Shown: positions 14,301-38,842 of the stretch, piece after piece
Numbering within the stretch: position 1 is the stretch's first letter
How the letters are laid out: each line of letters begins with the position of its first letter
Assembly: GCF_954871325.1 (NCBI RefSeq)
Contig: NC_088776.1
Span: 1,193,671 to 1,257,670 of the forward strand
Direction of reading: 5' to 3'
Length of the DNA: 64,000 nucleotides
DNA from: Gordionus sp. m RMFG-2023
Lineage: Eukaryota > Nematomorpha > Gordioida > Chordodea > Parachordodidae
The notes under the pieces: model-generated
Seen by the model: the letters and a program-made list of their open reading frames with translations, nothing else
The model's database searches: none
Told to the model about the DNA's origin: nothing
Translations under genes and position numbers: made by a program

Positions 14301-17300
14301 AAAATTTGGCCCTGCCTGGCCAGAAAAAAATGTTTACGCACTGTACCCTGGCATTGCAGATCACTAATTCTTACATCTCTGAATCCAATCCTCTACCAGA
14401 TTATACTAAATATTTAGGATACTCTTGGTTTCACAAAATCCAATCTGTATTTAATCATTTTATACACTCGTCATTCAAAATTGCAGACAAGTTTTGATCC
14501 GAAAAATTTGTGTCACTTAAGTTGAGCTCAACTTTGTTTAAGATATATTTTTTTTTTTAAAAGAGAAGCTAAATGGTATTCGAGTTGAACAAAATTCGAT
14601 GATTTAAACATGAAAATAGTTATAAATCGAATATTTAAAACAGCTGACGGTTCCATAACATACGCTACGATAGATCCCTCGACAGGGACCCTGACTCCCA
14701 TCGACCCCGCCCTTCTCCAGCAACACTTACAGAGCCTTCAAAATATGCAGAATTTTAATCTTCAACAACAAGGTGTCAACCAATCCCATCAACATAGGGA
14801 ATCCCTTGCTGACCAATCTCAAAGCAATGACAGGTTCCATTTTTTTAACATTGAATTATTCTAGCCTTCCTTTAAAAAATATTGAGATGATATAAGTTTT
14901 AAGATAAATAATTTATATCATATCAAATATCTAACCATAACATCTCTGAAAAATAGGTTTTGACATTTTATAACCCTAATTATTTTTTAATTGGCCGGTT
15001 AAAAAGTTCTGCCGCAATTTCAAGTACCCTATAAAAGAGGTTTACCTTTACCAAGTCAATATTTTTTGATGCTGAGATAAATTCATTACCGCAAATGCAG
15101 ATTTTTTATTTTCTTCAGGGCGTTTACTGAATGGCCTAACTAACTATAGCTTTCATGTTGAATATATATCGACAATTAGAACTACAAACGAATTGGACAC
15201 CTTGGACGGGAACGAAGTGGGGGCCATCGACTATTCCCCTCCTTACACGTTTAGTCTCCAGGAGCAGCAGCAGCAGGTCCAATCGTCTTCTCCCAACACC
15301 GGAAACGTCAAGCATTTGGAACCAGCTTTTGGGGTGGGAGCTTTCAAATCATGGGCCCGTCTCAGGAATAACGAAACCATCGCCAATCTCAATCTTAACA
15401 ACCTCGATTTGGCCATAGAGTATAGTTTATTTATATATTATTTATATCGTGATTTTTTATACCCTTAAGTTTCAAATGTTTATTTTAAACAACTTAGGAC
15501 AATTGAATCTGAAATACATTAGTTTCTTTACCAGCTTAAAGTCTTACCAACGTGAGATAGAACAGTTTTTAACCAAAATTTTCATATGGGGGTTTGGGGG
15601 GGGGAGGGTGGTGGAGAGTATATAACATACTTTTTGCCCTCCCCTCACCCTCATACATTACCTTATACTAAATCTACCCCCCAATATTTATTAAAAGACA
15701 AAATGGTGAGCTAATGAAGGAAGACCCCTTGTATTTGAACACCGAGGATTTGATCAATGCCTTAGCCATTTTTGTCAGGGAGATCAAGAAACCTAGCCAA
15801 GAGGATTACACTTCGGATTCGATCTATTACTTTTGCTTAGGTAAAATTCCTAAAATATATTTTTGTAGTATAGTTTTTACATAGTCGCCATGTTCTTTTT
15901 CAAATCACATCACAGGCACTTGCAAATCTTTTTTAATAATTTTTAAAACAAGATGAACTTTACTCAAGAATTAAACGCTAATAAGAAAAATCATATACTT
16001 TTATTAAAATTCAATTGAATTAATGGCTGGAGGATTTATTTTCTGACTAGATCATCATAGTTGCATGCTGACAAATTTAAAATGTCTGGTTTTTTTTGTT
16101 CTTCTTCGTTTTCAACGTTTTTTTAAACATCCCTCTACATTACAATAAAAGGTATTCAAGCTTACATTTACGAAAATGGTAGATCTGAAAATGTGTTCAC
16201 GGACACGCTATACGGGATTTTCACTGATGCCTTGAACGAGGTCCTGCTCAGGTTCGAACCCCAAATAACCACCGAAGGTAAGTTAGAAAAAACCAATACG
16301 ATTAATTTGCCCTGACCTTAATTCCTTAAACACCGCGTTCTAGAACGTTTTTCAGTGTTTAAAAATTGGGAGATAAAATTATTACATTTTTAAACATAGC
16401 GAATATTTTAAAATTCAGCCCTTTAGATGGATAAGTGAATCCGAACCGAAATATTAATGCTAGATAATTATCTTTTTTTTCTTATTTATGTAGCTTCTTT
16501 TTTTTTTATCTCGAATGCCTACTTTTGGCTTCGCGTTCCTTCTAGACCATTCTTGGATCCCCCAAAACCTATTTCGTTTTTATTATTGCTCTGTTATTCA
16601 TTTCTTTTCATTTATTTTTTTCCCCTCTCGTTTCAATCTTTTTTTTAGATTCCTAATTTTTGTTTATAGGCATGCTCTTGTCCCGTATAGACGAGGAGTG
16701 CTTGTGGGAAAGCATGCAATTAGGCGCACATTCGCCTCACGTCCTTTTAAACACGCTCCTCTATTTCAACACCAAGTATTTTCACCTCACCACCCTGGAA
16801 GCTCATTTGAGCTTATCGTTTCAACACGTGGTTAAGTGCCTCAAGGAAAACAAAACTTCTACCAGGGTAACCTTTTATAATAAACTAACCATTTTAAGGG
16901 TAAAAAAAAATTAGCTCTCAAGGGCATTGCTTAAACGCTACTGTTGTTGGTGTTGTTTAAAAAGTCTGATTTGGGTCTACTTTGGCTGAAATAATATTAT
17001 GTAAGCATCTAAATTTGGCAAATAACATATCCAAGCATCTGCCAGTTATGAGCAAAATTTTTTAGGCCTTCATGGTGTTATTTTTGGTTATAATCTTAAT
17101 CGGGCCATTTTTTTAAAATCGACCTGAAACGGGCTTTTTAACAACACAATAACTGTTTTTATATCAATGTTTATTCTTTATTAATCAAATAATATGTAAT
17201 ATCTCATGGTTGGAAGGAAGTTGGAGAACAGATTACACTATTAGAAATTGTAAGGAATCCTTTCTCAAAAAAAAATGATGCTTATAATTGTAAATTCTAA

Positions 17301-18683
17301 CGGGTTTTTTTAAAATTTATATTTAAAAAAAATATATATAAAAGCCTTCAACAGATGATCAGGACGAAGAAAATTCAGAAGGAAAAGGCGATTTTAGTAA
17401 CGCAAATGCTGATTCTGCGATCACAAAATCTGTACTGCGGTATTATTCCCAAGGAAAAGATGACGAAGGTTAACAGCCAGCAAATCTTTTTTATTTACTC
17501 GCCCCCCCCCCCTTCCCCATTTCAATGTTTTTTTCTATATTATAATGTAATGAGTATGATCATCAAATTTGTCTATATTCAGTGAATTCACGCACTGATT
17601 TGAAATCAGAGCGACATCATTACCAATAAGTATTTATACTTTCAATTTTAACCGATTCAAGTGAATCGACAGTCACTTCTACACAAATTTATATTAAAAG
17701 AGTTAGTTAATTTTGTAATGTGAAGGCCGCATTTTGATAGGTGAAAGCCAAGGGATGGATGATTGACATTATAACAAGAAACATCTGTATTATCTTTGTA
17801 TACCAGTTTCAGCTCAGTTTTTATAAATATTAAGTTTTTTTTAAAATTTATAATTTTCTCTTCTCGAATTTTATATGAGGTGAAAAAAATTAAACCACCC
17901 AAATTTAGCGATCTTTTTCAAACCCGGCCCGAACTTTTTTTTTTAAAAAAAAGATTTACCTGCACAGCCCGAATTTATTTAAATATAGAAAATTAATTTT
18001 TATAATTACTCAAAATAAAAGACATATGTTATATATGTGGCGTCTAGTTTCTATAAATAGAATCAAATATTTTTAATTTTACATTATAAAATTCAACATT
18101 AAAATTGATAAATTTAATACAAGGCCTTACTTTACCCAAATTTTTTTTTAAAAAAAAATATTAGACCCCACCCAGCTTTCAGGCCGGGCCTACTTTTGCA
18201 GATCTCTAGCCCAAATATGCTAGATTAATATATATATATATTAATAAAATGAAAACTTTTTTTAAATGTATTTTTTAAAAAATATCTGGACAGAACAAAA
18301 CGTATCGATTTACGAACAAGACGAAAATATACAGCAACCACTGAAATGTCCTGTCAGACTCTACGAGTTTTACCTATCCAAATGGTAATTATTATTATTA
18401 TTAGCAATTCTAAACTTTTCAAAACAATAATAGAAAAAAATGTTCCTTGCAATTTCGTTTTCTTTTTAATGACCGGAAATTTATTTATTTTTATCATTTT
18501 TTATAAAGTCCCGATGAAGCTAGGAGAAGGAACGACATATTTTATTTGCTGCCCGAAACATTGTGCCTACCCGACAGCCCCCTCTGGTATTCCAACGAGA
18601 ATCTATCCCCCACCATACTAGCAAAAATGTTCAATCGCATATTCATAGTCAAAGAAACTCTGGAATCTAACATAACTATCTAA
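4060..18683 (+). CDS. ZMYM2/3/4-like MYM zinc-finger protein, 21 exons
   Basis: Spliced gene for a nuclear protein of about 1,450 residues, close to vertebrate ZMYM2, ZMYM3 and ZMYM4. Exons read: 4060-4795, 4839-5077, 5147-5351, 8428-8821, 9353-9489, 9960-10052, 10265-10425, 10767-11001, 12223-12329, 12699-12931, 13028-13215, 13287-13464, 13619-13807, 14644-14833, 15180-15419, 15698-15840, 16152-16277, 16670-16866, 17363-17468, 18294-18384, 18509-18683. All junctions agree in phase except exon 8 to 9 (phase 1 meets phase 0), where a small exon may be missing. Order of parts: acidic Asn/Ser-rich N-terminus, tandem MYM (TRASH-like) Cys zinc fingers, a Pro/Val/Ile-rich linker, and the ZMYM C-terminal (DUF3504-like) domain. 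Family members act in chromatin and co-repressor complexes and bind SUMO; that role here is inferred. The start is the first ATG of the long frame. Confidence 0.9.
6162..6321. mobile_element. Palindromic hAT-type MITE (family 1)
   Basis: The left end reads TAATGTTGTTAAACAGC and the right end GATAACAACAC, inverted copies of each other. The interior contains the family blocks GGCTAACTCAATATTTTA and a GACATCTATTAGC centre. It is flanked by TTTGTAAT at 6154-6161 and 6322-6329, a perfect 8-bp target duplication as made by hAT transposases. No coding capacity. Confidence 0.75.
6932..7150. mobile_element. MITE (family 4), truncated copy
   Basis: Begins GTCTAGAATTGTAGTGCTCC and continues with AATGTTTAAAATGGGAAAAT, AACTTTGGCGAGAATTAATA and AAGTTATTATCCACTTC. 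It aligns along its length with the reverse complement of the element at 41617-41892. The distal inverted repeat was not found, so this copy is truncated or eroded. Confidence 0.55.
8428..11001 (+). CDS. ZMYM-like gene, exons 4-8: MYM zinc-finger array
   Basis: Exon 4 gives CSTCNVCHRP and KLCGLACLNLF, followed by a Ser/Asn/Asp-rich linker. Exon 5 gives CEFCGASLL and FFCGAKCAQCY, exon 6 CYWCKGLRF, exon 7 HFCTQNCVALYKL and CDNCSK, exon 8 DFCQFYV and QFCSFPCMAHYKI. The order of paired-Cys motifs matches the MYM array of ZMYM proteins. The donor of exon 4 (GAGTTTTT context at 8822) is weak but is the only one that keeps the phase with exon 5. Confidence 0.85.
12223..14833 (+). CDS. ZMYM-like gene, exons 9-14: linker region
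   Basis: Exon 10 contains VKNKSTSIKPLVRSQGTSTD followed by ECQT, matching the 'NKA..CKP...QGTQTD' type strings before the proline-rich block of ZMYM proteins. Exon 11 is the proline/valine/isoleucine block (PIPIPVPFYIPFPLHMYTSF, then PVPIAIPVPILVPAFIP), a hallmark of ZMYM2-4. Exons 12-14 encode helical and Gln/Asn-rich linkers. A second open frame runs through exon 10 but lacks these matches. Introns 13 and 14 are 0.8 and 0.35 kb. Confidence 0.82.
14084..14366. mobile_element. hAT-type MITE (family 3-like) in intron 13 of the ZMYM-like gene
   Basis: The left part reads TAGCGGGGATTATAG then AATGCCTGGCC; the right part reads GCCTGGCCAG, then CATTGCAGATCACTA. The ends are imperfect inverted repeats and resemble the CAGAGACCTGCAG termini of family 3. 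No clear target duplication remains, so exact ends are approximate. Confidence 0.4.
15180..18683 (+). CDS. ZMYM-like gene, exons 15-21: C-terminal DUF3504-like domain
   Basis: Read through the splice joins, this part encodes KSWARLRNNE, then LINALAIFVREIKKP, SDSIYYFCLGIQAYIYENGR, FTDTLYGIFTDALNEVL, ECLWESMQLGAHSPHVLLNT, LLYFNTKYFHLTTLEAHLSL, then an acidic insert, then CPVRLYEFYLSKCPDEARRR and LPDSPLWYSNENLSPTILAK. This is the conserved C-terminal domain of ZMYM2/3/4 and QRICH1, distantly related to tyrosine-recombinase folds. The stop is TAA at 18681-18683, and an AATAAA-like signal follows within about 20 bases. For exon 19 the acceptor at 17362 was chosen because it preserves the acidic frame. 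Confidence 0.92.
16946..17147. mobile_element. Diverged palindromic MITE (family 5) in intron 18
   Basis: Left end TGGTGTTGTTTAAAAAG and right end CTTTTTAACAACACAA are inverted repeats. Internal blocks (AATAATATTATGTAAGC, ATGAGCAAAATTTTTTAGGC) match other family members in the window at 42810-42990 and 58020-58210. It is strongly diverged, with no clear target duplication. Confidence 0.45.
17906..18209. mobile_element. hAT-type MITE (family 3) in intron 19
   Basis: The left end TAGCGATCT then AAACCCGGCCCG and the right end CAGGCCGGGCC then GCAGATCTCTAG are inverted repeats similar to the termini of the hAT element at 47376-49003. Flanks CCCAAATT and CCCAAATA match in 7 of 8 bases, a slightly decayed target duplication. 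It contains long T-then-A tracts and no coding sequence. Confidence 0.6.
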
Positions 18684-19928
18684 AGATATATATATTTAAA
18701 TAAAAAAAAACTGATTATAGATGGCGTTGGTCCTCCTTAATACTACCTATTTTTATAAAGCAATTACATCAAACATCCCCCCCCCTCAACCGAATCCTTA
18801 AAGAAGACATTTTATTTGACGAAATAATTTTGATCCGAATCAATTCAAGTGATTGGTTGTCAATTTTTTAAAAAAAAAATTTATTTTTTCTTAAAGTCTA
18901 AAATCTCAAGTTAAATGAAATAGTATATAATAATAATAATCATCATCCTAAAATATAGACTTAATATTTACGTGATATACTTGTAAGATAAATTATAAGT
19001 ATACAAACGAATATATATATATTATCATATATAAATAAAAGATATGCATCCATAAAATTTCTTTACATTTTTTTTGTTACCGTTATAAGTGAAACACAGA
19101 TAGTGATGATTTATATATTTCATATATATATATATAATTTCTATTTTATTCAAAAATTAATATTATAATAATAACAATTTACACAACCATATTATAATTA
19201 TTATTTTTCATATTTAAAATAGTCTTTTTCCCCCCTGAAAGCCATTATTTAGCAGTTGTCAAGATGGTTTTATTATTATAATTTGTGTGATTCTTTTGTA
19301 CATAATTCTTGGCCTCTTTTATCTTGTATCTATCATCTAAGGGAATATTTGTTAACATATAATAATTTTTTTTGACTATTAAATTATATCATGATATATT
19401 AAAAAAAACCCTTTGTAAATAAAAATATATATAATTATTGAATTATATATTACTTTTTTTTAATTAGAAATAATATTTTTTTTTTTCTAGTGGATATTAG
19501 ATTTATTCTAAATATATATTTTTTTAATAAAAAAAACCAGCCATAGCAATTTTAATCACACGAATAAAATTTAACGCTAACGGCCCTCCTTCAACCTCAT
19601 CTGTTCCATGCAAAATTATTTTAAAAAAAATGGATCCCGTTATAACTTCCTTCATCAACTACACAACAAAAACTGTTAGGAATATATAATAATTAATAAT
19701 AAATTTTAATTATCATATCAATAAATATGTTTGACCTTGTTCTTATTCGAAAATAAAAAAAATGTATAAAACATAAAAATCCAAAAAATTGATCCTTTAG
19801 CAAAAAGAAGGAATAAATTTGCAAATGAAATATGATTTTTTTTTTATTAGGGCGTGCGAATAACAAAAGCCAATCAGGTCGGACATCATCTTCTGTCCTA
19901 TATAGTTATTTTATGATTGTATATATAT

Positions 19929-20085
19929 CAGAGTTGTTAAAAGATACTTTCTAAATGGATCTAGATAAAGATATATCCGTCTAAAATAATATCTAGATAC
20001 AGATATTTTAATCAAAAATCTATCTAGATACAGATACCACATTTTTATATCTAGATACAAGTATCTAGATCCTTTAACAACTCTG
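19929..20085. mobile_element. hAT-type MITE (family 2)
   Basis: Termini CAGAGTTGTTAAAAGAT and GATCCTTTAACAACTCTG are inverted repeats. The interior is packed with copies of TATCTAGATACAG in both orientations. ATATATAT flanks both sides; this fits an 8-bp target duplication but lies in an AT repeat, so it is weak evidence alone. The second copy at 60606-60780 has an unambiguous duplication. Confidence 0.75.
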
Positions 20086-20096
20086 ATATATATATA

Positions 20097-20489
20097 CAGA
20101 GACCTGCAGATATAGTGTTGTTAAACAGTCGATTTTTTTAAAAAAGGCTAACTCAATAATTTTAGCCAGAAAAGATATAGCTTAAGCCCCAAGATTTTGG
20201 CTAATAGATGTCCAAACATTTGTTACTTCTACAAACAAAATCTTCAGGCTTGTGAAAGATTATTCTGGATAAAATATCGAGTTGGCCATTTTTAAAAATC
20301 GGTTAAAAATGAGCCGATTAACAACACTACTGTGGAGATACTATTTGCATGGCACTGCCCGGGTTTTAAAAAAAAATTGTTTATAGCTTATAAAAGGCGA
20401 TTTCAAATATTTGGTCGGCCTGGATATATGTTTTTTTTTTAAAAATTAAAATAAGGCCTGGCCAGTCTACCCGGGCCTGCGGGTCTCTG
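20097..20489. mobile_element. hAT-type MITE (family 3) interrupted by a family 1 MITE
   Basis: The left end CAGAGACCTGCAG and the right end CCCGGGCCTGCGGGTCTCTG are inverted repeats and match the termini of the hAT element at 47376. The left arm is broken after 16 bases by the palindromic element at 20113-20339. Without that insert the element is about 165 bp. No target duplication was recognised at its outer ends. Confidence 0.65.
20113..20339. mobile_element. Palindromic hAT-type MITE (family 1), nested
   Basis: Starts TAGTGTTGTTAAACAG and ends GATTAACAACACTA, with arms of about 90 bases that fold into a long hairpin. It lies inside the family 3 element at 20097-20489. Flanks TGCAGATA and TGTGGAGATA are similar, compatible with a decayed target duplication. 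Confidence 0.75.
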
Positions 20490-20748
20490 ATACATTATTT
20501 TAAACGATTTGCTAATCACGATAAAAAGAAACCGAATAATTCGATTTTATTCGCAAATTTTTTTTGTTTAAAAAAATCGTCATTTTAAGAAAGAGTTAAA
20601 CAAGTCAAGCGATGTTTTGCAAAAGTAAAAAAAAAAATTTTGATCTTCTCGTAAGAAATAATAAATTACTTCATAAATTTTTTTTTATTTTTCAATTTTA
20701 AAGTTAAATCGCACGAATCGCTGAGTTTTATTGATCCAGGCTCTCGGG

Positions 20749-20975
20749 TAACGTTGCTAAAGGGCTCGTTTTGAGTCGATTTTTTTTAAAACGGCTAACT
20801 TAATATTTTAACCAGAAAAAATATTGCCTAAGTCTAGATGTTTCGATAATAATATGTCTTAGACTTTTTGTTCCTTCTATGAGCAAAATCTTGGGGTTTG
20901 CGTAATATTTTTCCTGGATGAAATTGTGAGTTAGCCGTTTTTAAAAGGCTCAAAACGAGCCATTTAACAACACCA
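20749..20975. mobile_element. Palindromic hAT-type MITE (family 1) with perfect target duplication
   Basis: Starts TAACGTTGCTAAAGGGCTCG and ends AACGAGCCATTTAACAACAC plus CA. It is flanked by CTCTCGGG at 20741-20748 and 20976-20983, an exact 8-bp target duplication. The interior shows the family blocks GGCTAACTTAATATTTTA and TGAGCAAAATCTTGGGG. About 227 bp, non-coding. Confidence 0.85.
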
Positions 20976-23900
20976 CTCTCGGGTCTAGGTCATTGGAGGG
21001 GGGTACATTTTTTTTTAGACATGGATATTTAATGAAAACTAGTAAAATAAGTGCCCTCACATCAGCAAGAAATTTTATTTTTTTTAGAAACAAAAAATTC
21101 AAATTACTTATTTTAAGAATTATAATTATTCTTGTTTTTCTTTGGAATTTGTAATACCGATTCCGTTTCTATTATATAGTTTTTTTTATGACTTGGAATA
21201 AGTTTTTACAAGAAAAAAAATATGGATTACATTGATACTCTAAAACATTGCTCATGTTTTAAAATTGAAATGTTTTAAATTTTTAGGGAAAATAAAAAAT
21301 AAAATGAGAATTAAATTTTAAAATTTTCTTGTTTCTTAAAACTTAAAAAAAAATGGTTGTTACCAAATCCATTTCACCATGAGGACCAACCATAATTGTC
21401 ATGTTTTGGCAGTCTCAAGGATTCAATATTTGTTTGGTTGGATTTAGCCTTTTTTTTAAAAAAAAAACTCTCTAACTCAAGATTTTTTACAATATTAAAG
21501 TTAATTTTTTTTTAGTGTGAATATTCGACTTGATCCTTAGTAATTTGTGGAACATTAAATAGATAAAAACTGTGATTACAACAAAACATTTCAAAAAATA
21601 ATATGAATATTTTATTTATTATATATTTTATAAAGATTTATTTGGTTTTATCTCAATATAAGATTAAAATAACATAAAAATTTAAATAAAAACAATATAA
21701 ATTAAAGATACAATTTAATAATTGAGTTCCCAAAAAGGAACCATGTCCAAAAATTTCTATTTGAATTTTTTGGATACTGGCTAAATTTGTAAGAAGTCAC
21801 ATTTTATTGCCTAGATTTTTTAAAAATTTATGTTAATTGTGAAGCATGGCCATTTGTGGAAGTCACTGTTGGAGTAAATATGAAGTTATGGCTAATAAAT
21901 ATTAGTTTTGTTATTTTTTTTAAATCAGATTTTACTTTATTATATAATAACTATTGGTTGTTTATTAAATATATGATTAAGATTTTAAAACTAAACTAAT
22001 TTATATAATAAAAGTTTTTTCAAAGAACAATTTTGCTCCAAAAATAATAATATAAAAATACATTTAAATATTTTGGATATATTAATTTTTAAATAAATTT
22101 TTTCAGACACACATTCCAAAATTGGAACAGTAAATTCATTTTTTGGTTGGGATGGAAGAGAATAATATATTTGACAAGAGTTCATTAAATACCTTTATTA
22201 AATATTTTTTATCTATATCATTAAATTACAATATAATCAATTGCATTGTTAATGGCAAGTTAATAAAGATATATCTGAAATCTAAAATAATGTAAAGCAA
22301 CTTATGAAAGTTTATCATTTCATATTTTTTTAAATAAAATTTTTAGGGTAAATTAAAATTCACTTACAAAAATTGACCTCTCCTACCTTCAATTTGATCA
22401 TTATAAATTCTATTGAGCCTCCTAGCAATACAAAAATCGGTAGGAACCTGTATAGTCCAAAAGAATTCTTACCTGGTATTTTATCTAAAAATGCTGAAAA
22501 AATATTGCTTTTCATATGCACAAATTAGGATCGATGCATTTAAAATATCTTATTTATGTGTGTGTGGTAATGGTTAGAAATTTTTAGTATTAATATTTAT
22601 TCTGTGTTAACAACTTATACTGATAATAACAGTTCTAAATAACATGTTAATTTTAAAGTTTTATTTCAACAATGGTAAAAGGACTATTTTATCTCATTAC
22701 AACTTTACAGGTTCAAAAATACGTTAGACAATTTATTTTTCTATTCAAAGATTAAAGGGTCTTTATCTATAATTATACAATGATATTTAATCCATGTTTA
22801 AACTAGATAATATAAATATAACTTGTTTAATATATTTGTCATTAAAATAAACTAAATTTATTTATATTTTAGTGTTTTAGGCATAGGATGTGGATCTTAG
22901 AATCATATTACAAATTTAGGGTAATATTTATTTTATATATAACATAAATATAAAGAAAAAAAATAATGACCAAAAATATAAATATTTATCGATAAAATAG
23001 GATAAGAATTTAATATCGACAAGTGTATTATATTGGCCTACATCCAAAACCTGACTTTTGTTAAATTTATGATTTCGTGCGGACTTATTTGTTAAGGGTG
23101 CAAACTGCATAGTACCAATCATCATCAGGCATTTAATAAAGCAAAGTAAAAAAAATCTCTCTTAAACATAGGGTTTAAAAAAAAACCTTCATGTATTGAA
23201 AATTCTCGCACTATTTTTAGAAATATAACTAATGAATATCTAAAAGAAAGACAATGAAGTATAAATGTGACGAAAAAAAAGGAAACCTTACCTTCAAAAG
23301 TCGAAAAAAATAATTTTTTATTCTTATATCAATCTAAATTAATTTTAGGAGTATTTAAATTGTGCATGATTATTATATTTATAATGATTGATATATATAT
23401 ATATAAAAACGCTTTTATATAATTGAAATCTTATCAAAAAATTTTCATTTTAGAGATTATTAACTTTTGAGCGTTGTTTCTTCACTTGAATACTAAACAG
23501 GCAATTAACTTTATTATAAATATGAAGAAAAAAAATATAGGAAGGTTGTTAAATTTACTCCTATGTTTTAAACCTCTTTGTTGGCATTTTTTTTAAAAAA
23601 TAAAAATAATATATCATGTAATGACCTTAACCCCAAACCCTATCAGAAATTTTTGTAATAAAAAAAATCTTTTCTAGAGCCATGCCTAGAATTGTTCCAA
23701 CTGAACCGAAGTAGGATTGACTAAAAATCTGGATCTTAAATAATTTAAAATTTTGAGTTCAGGTTTGGATTTGGACTATCGAAAAGTTTTTTTATTTCCG
23801 GGTGAATTTGGATCTTGGGAAAACTTTAAAGAGGATTCAAAATTCATTTATAAATCTTTAATTATAATACACAAATCATTTTAATTTTTCCTATGGTATG

Positions 23901-25156
23901 ATTTTTTTATTTTCCGCAAAAAATCCATCTTCCCCTTAGAGTACAATATATTTTTTTCAAATCTTTCTCCAGATGTGAACCGGGGCAGTAAGAGTTTGAA
24001 TCGGAGAAAAAATTTTATATCCCATTCCCGGGATCGAAACTCAATATGTTTTATTTTAAATTGGTATGCACAAGGAAAATAAAGAATTTTTTTTGAAAAT
24101 TATTTTGTGTAAAAAAAAAAAAAATTTTAAAAAAATTCCTTAAAATATTTAAATTATATTATAATGTAATGTAATTATTGAGATAAATACCTCATAATAT
24201 ATTCAATAAGCATTTACTCCCCCACCCCCCTTCCTCCATTCTCCTTCCCTTTAAATATTTTTTATAAATGTGTTTCTTTCCTTAAGGAAAGTCAAAAAAA
24301 ATAAATAATAGGTAATTTAAATAAAAACTGAAAGTAGGTAAAATGAAAGTTTTTTTAAAGTAGATTATAAAAATAAAATTTAGACTTTTTTTTATCTCAT
24401 TTGTTATATATATATTTATAAATGAAAAATTGAAAATGATTTATATAACATAAAAATTACATTTTTTTTAAAAAAAAATTTTTTTTATAATTTTTTTATA
24501 ATTCAGGGGACATATTTAAAAAAATATTTTTAAACAAAATTTTCTAAAAAAAAAAAAAATAATGAAAAAGAATAATTCTTTTTTTTGACAAAATATTTGT
24601 CACAGAGAAAAGTAGGACAGAATAATGACACTTTGAAATATATAGGTATCACCTACCTTTGGTCTTAGTCCATATTCAATTTTATATTTTATTTTTTCTA
24701 AATAAAAAATATTCGAAATATCCTTTTAATTTTAATAATAAATTCGTATATCAATTAACAGGTAAAAAAAATCATAAAATATTCAATATAATTTTACGAT
24801 AGAAATATAAAATAAAATCGTTAAGAGAATAAATGTAAACAAGTAAAAAAATATTTTAGCTATTTTCTGAAGCAACCTCCTATCCAGTTTCTTTAACTTA
24901 GAATGCTATTACATATATATATATAATCATAAATTATCATCTCTCATTGTTATACGTGAAAAGTTCAAAGAAAAAAAAGCCATTATTATAATTAAATTAT
25001 TCATTATAATAATTTTTTTTTAGATAAACTTTAAATAATAATAGTAAGATATCAAATTAGAATTTTTCCTTACAGCTATTTTGTTTAATGTAATTTTTTT
25101 TTAGATTAAGAAAAAAAGGCAATTAAACCTTATCATATAGCTTATTATTTGTTGAT

Positions 25157-25290
25157 AACCAAATCATAGTTTTTTTGAACCAAATCATAGTTTTTTTAAA
25201 CCAAATAATAGTTTTTTTGAACCAAGTAATAGTTTTTTTGAACCAAATCATAGTTTTTTTGAACCAAATCATAGTTTTTTGAACCAAATA
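25157..25290 (+). repeat. 21-bp minisatellite upstream of the collagen gene
   Basis: About six head-to-tail copies of AACCAAATCATAGTTTTTTTG with small changes (ATAATAG and AGTAATAG variants, one shorter T-run). It ends about 400 bp before the collagen start codon. Confidence 0.85.
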
Positions 25291-25684
25291 ATTCTTCTAG
25301 AAACGTCTCTTCTAAACATAATGGTTTATGCACATTATTTCTAAATTCAGTTTCATTTTAATCACTAAAACTCTTGACTTCATCTGTTAATTATTTTTAT
25401 ATTTCTTGGGAATGTAGTAATTTTCTTTTGCTATCTTTAAGGACACTGGCACATTTATTCTATAATTTGTGGTATCCATTCTTAAAAACTAATTTTGAGA
25501 TCCAATCAGAATATTCGCTCAATCATTTTCGGGATTATGCTTTCCTCTCATTAAACCCACGTACATATATATATAACTTTCCCTTTTGCTTTAACCTCTA
25601 TATTAATCTAAAATTATCGGTTTTATGGTAACGGTGACCAAATATAACTTCCATTTTTCTAATATATTTATTTAACGCGCCAGA

Positions 25685-38445
<12,761 letters not shown>

Positions 38446-38644
38446 GGCGTTTTTAGGCCGATGGATTGTAAATTAAACTTTGTCGTGCATTTAACAAACA
38501 AAAAGTAAACTCCCTTAATTTACCGATAATATTCTTCAGATGATCTAAAAAAACAACTTATCGCAGGGCTTTTATTTTACTCCTATCTATTTTACTCTTT
38601 TTGATCGGTCAGAGAAGATCTTGAGTAATTTACTACTTTTTGAC

Positions 38645-38842
38645 TAGTGTTGCAAAAACAGCTGACTCAGTATTTTAGCCAGAAAAATATTGCCTAAGCC
38701 TCAAGATTTCTATGATACATGTCTAGAATCTTTGTTACTTCTATGAGCAAAATCTTCAGGCTTGCGTAATATTTTTCTGGATAAAGTATCGAGTCAGCTG
38801 TTTTTGAAAAATCGGCTCAAAACGAGCCGTTTAACAACACTA
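38645..38842. mobile_element. Palindromic hAT-type MITE (family 1)
   Basis: Starts TAGTGTTGCAAAAACAGCTG, ends GAGCCGTTTAACAACACTA. The interior contains TTTTAGCCAGAAAAATATTG, ATGAGCAAAATCTTCAGGC and ATTTTTCTGGATAAAGTAT. Flanks TTTTTGAC and (A)CTTTTGAC suggest a slightly decayed target duplication. Confidence 0.75.

Larger units (their letters stand above)
18684..25684. other. Intergenic region between the ZMYM-like and collagen genes
   Basis: Seven kilobases of AT-rich DNA. It holds the MITE cluster at 19929-20975 and a 21-bp minisatellite at 25157-25290. No open frame has convincing composition. Many T-run/A-run junctions and (AT)n patches are present. Confidence 0.7.

Noticed and set aside
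25157-25290. Possible CRISPR-like array
   Set aside because: The units are contiguous with no unique spacers, and the window is from an animal genome; it is a minisatellite.
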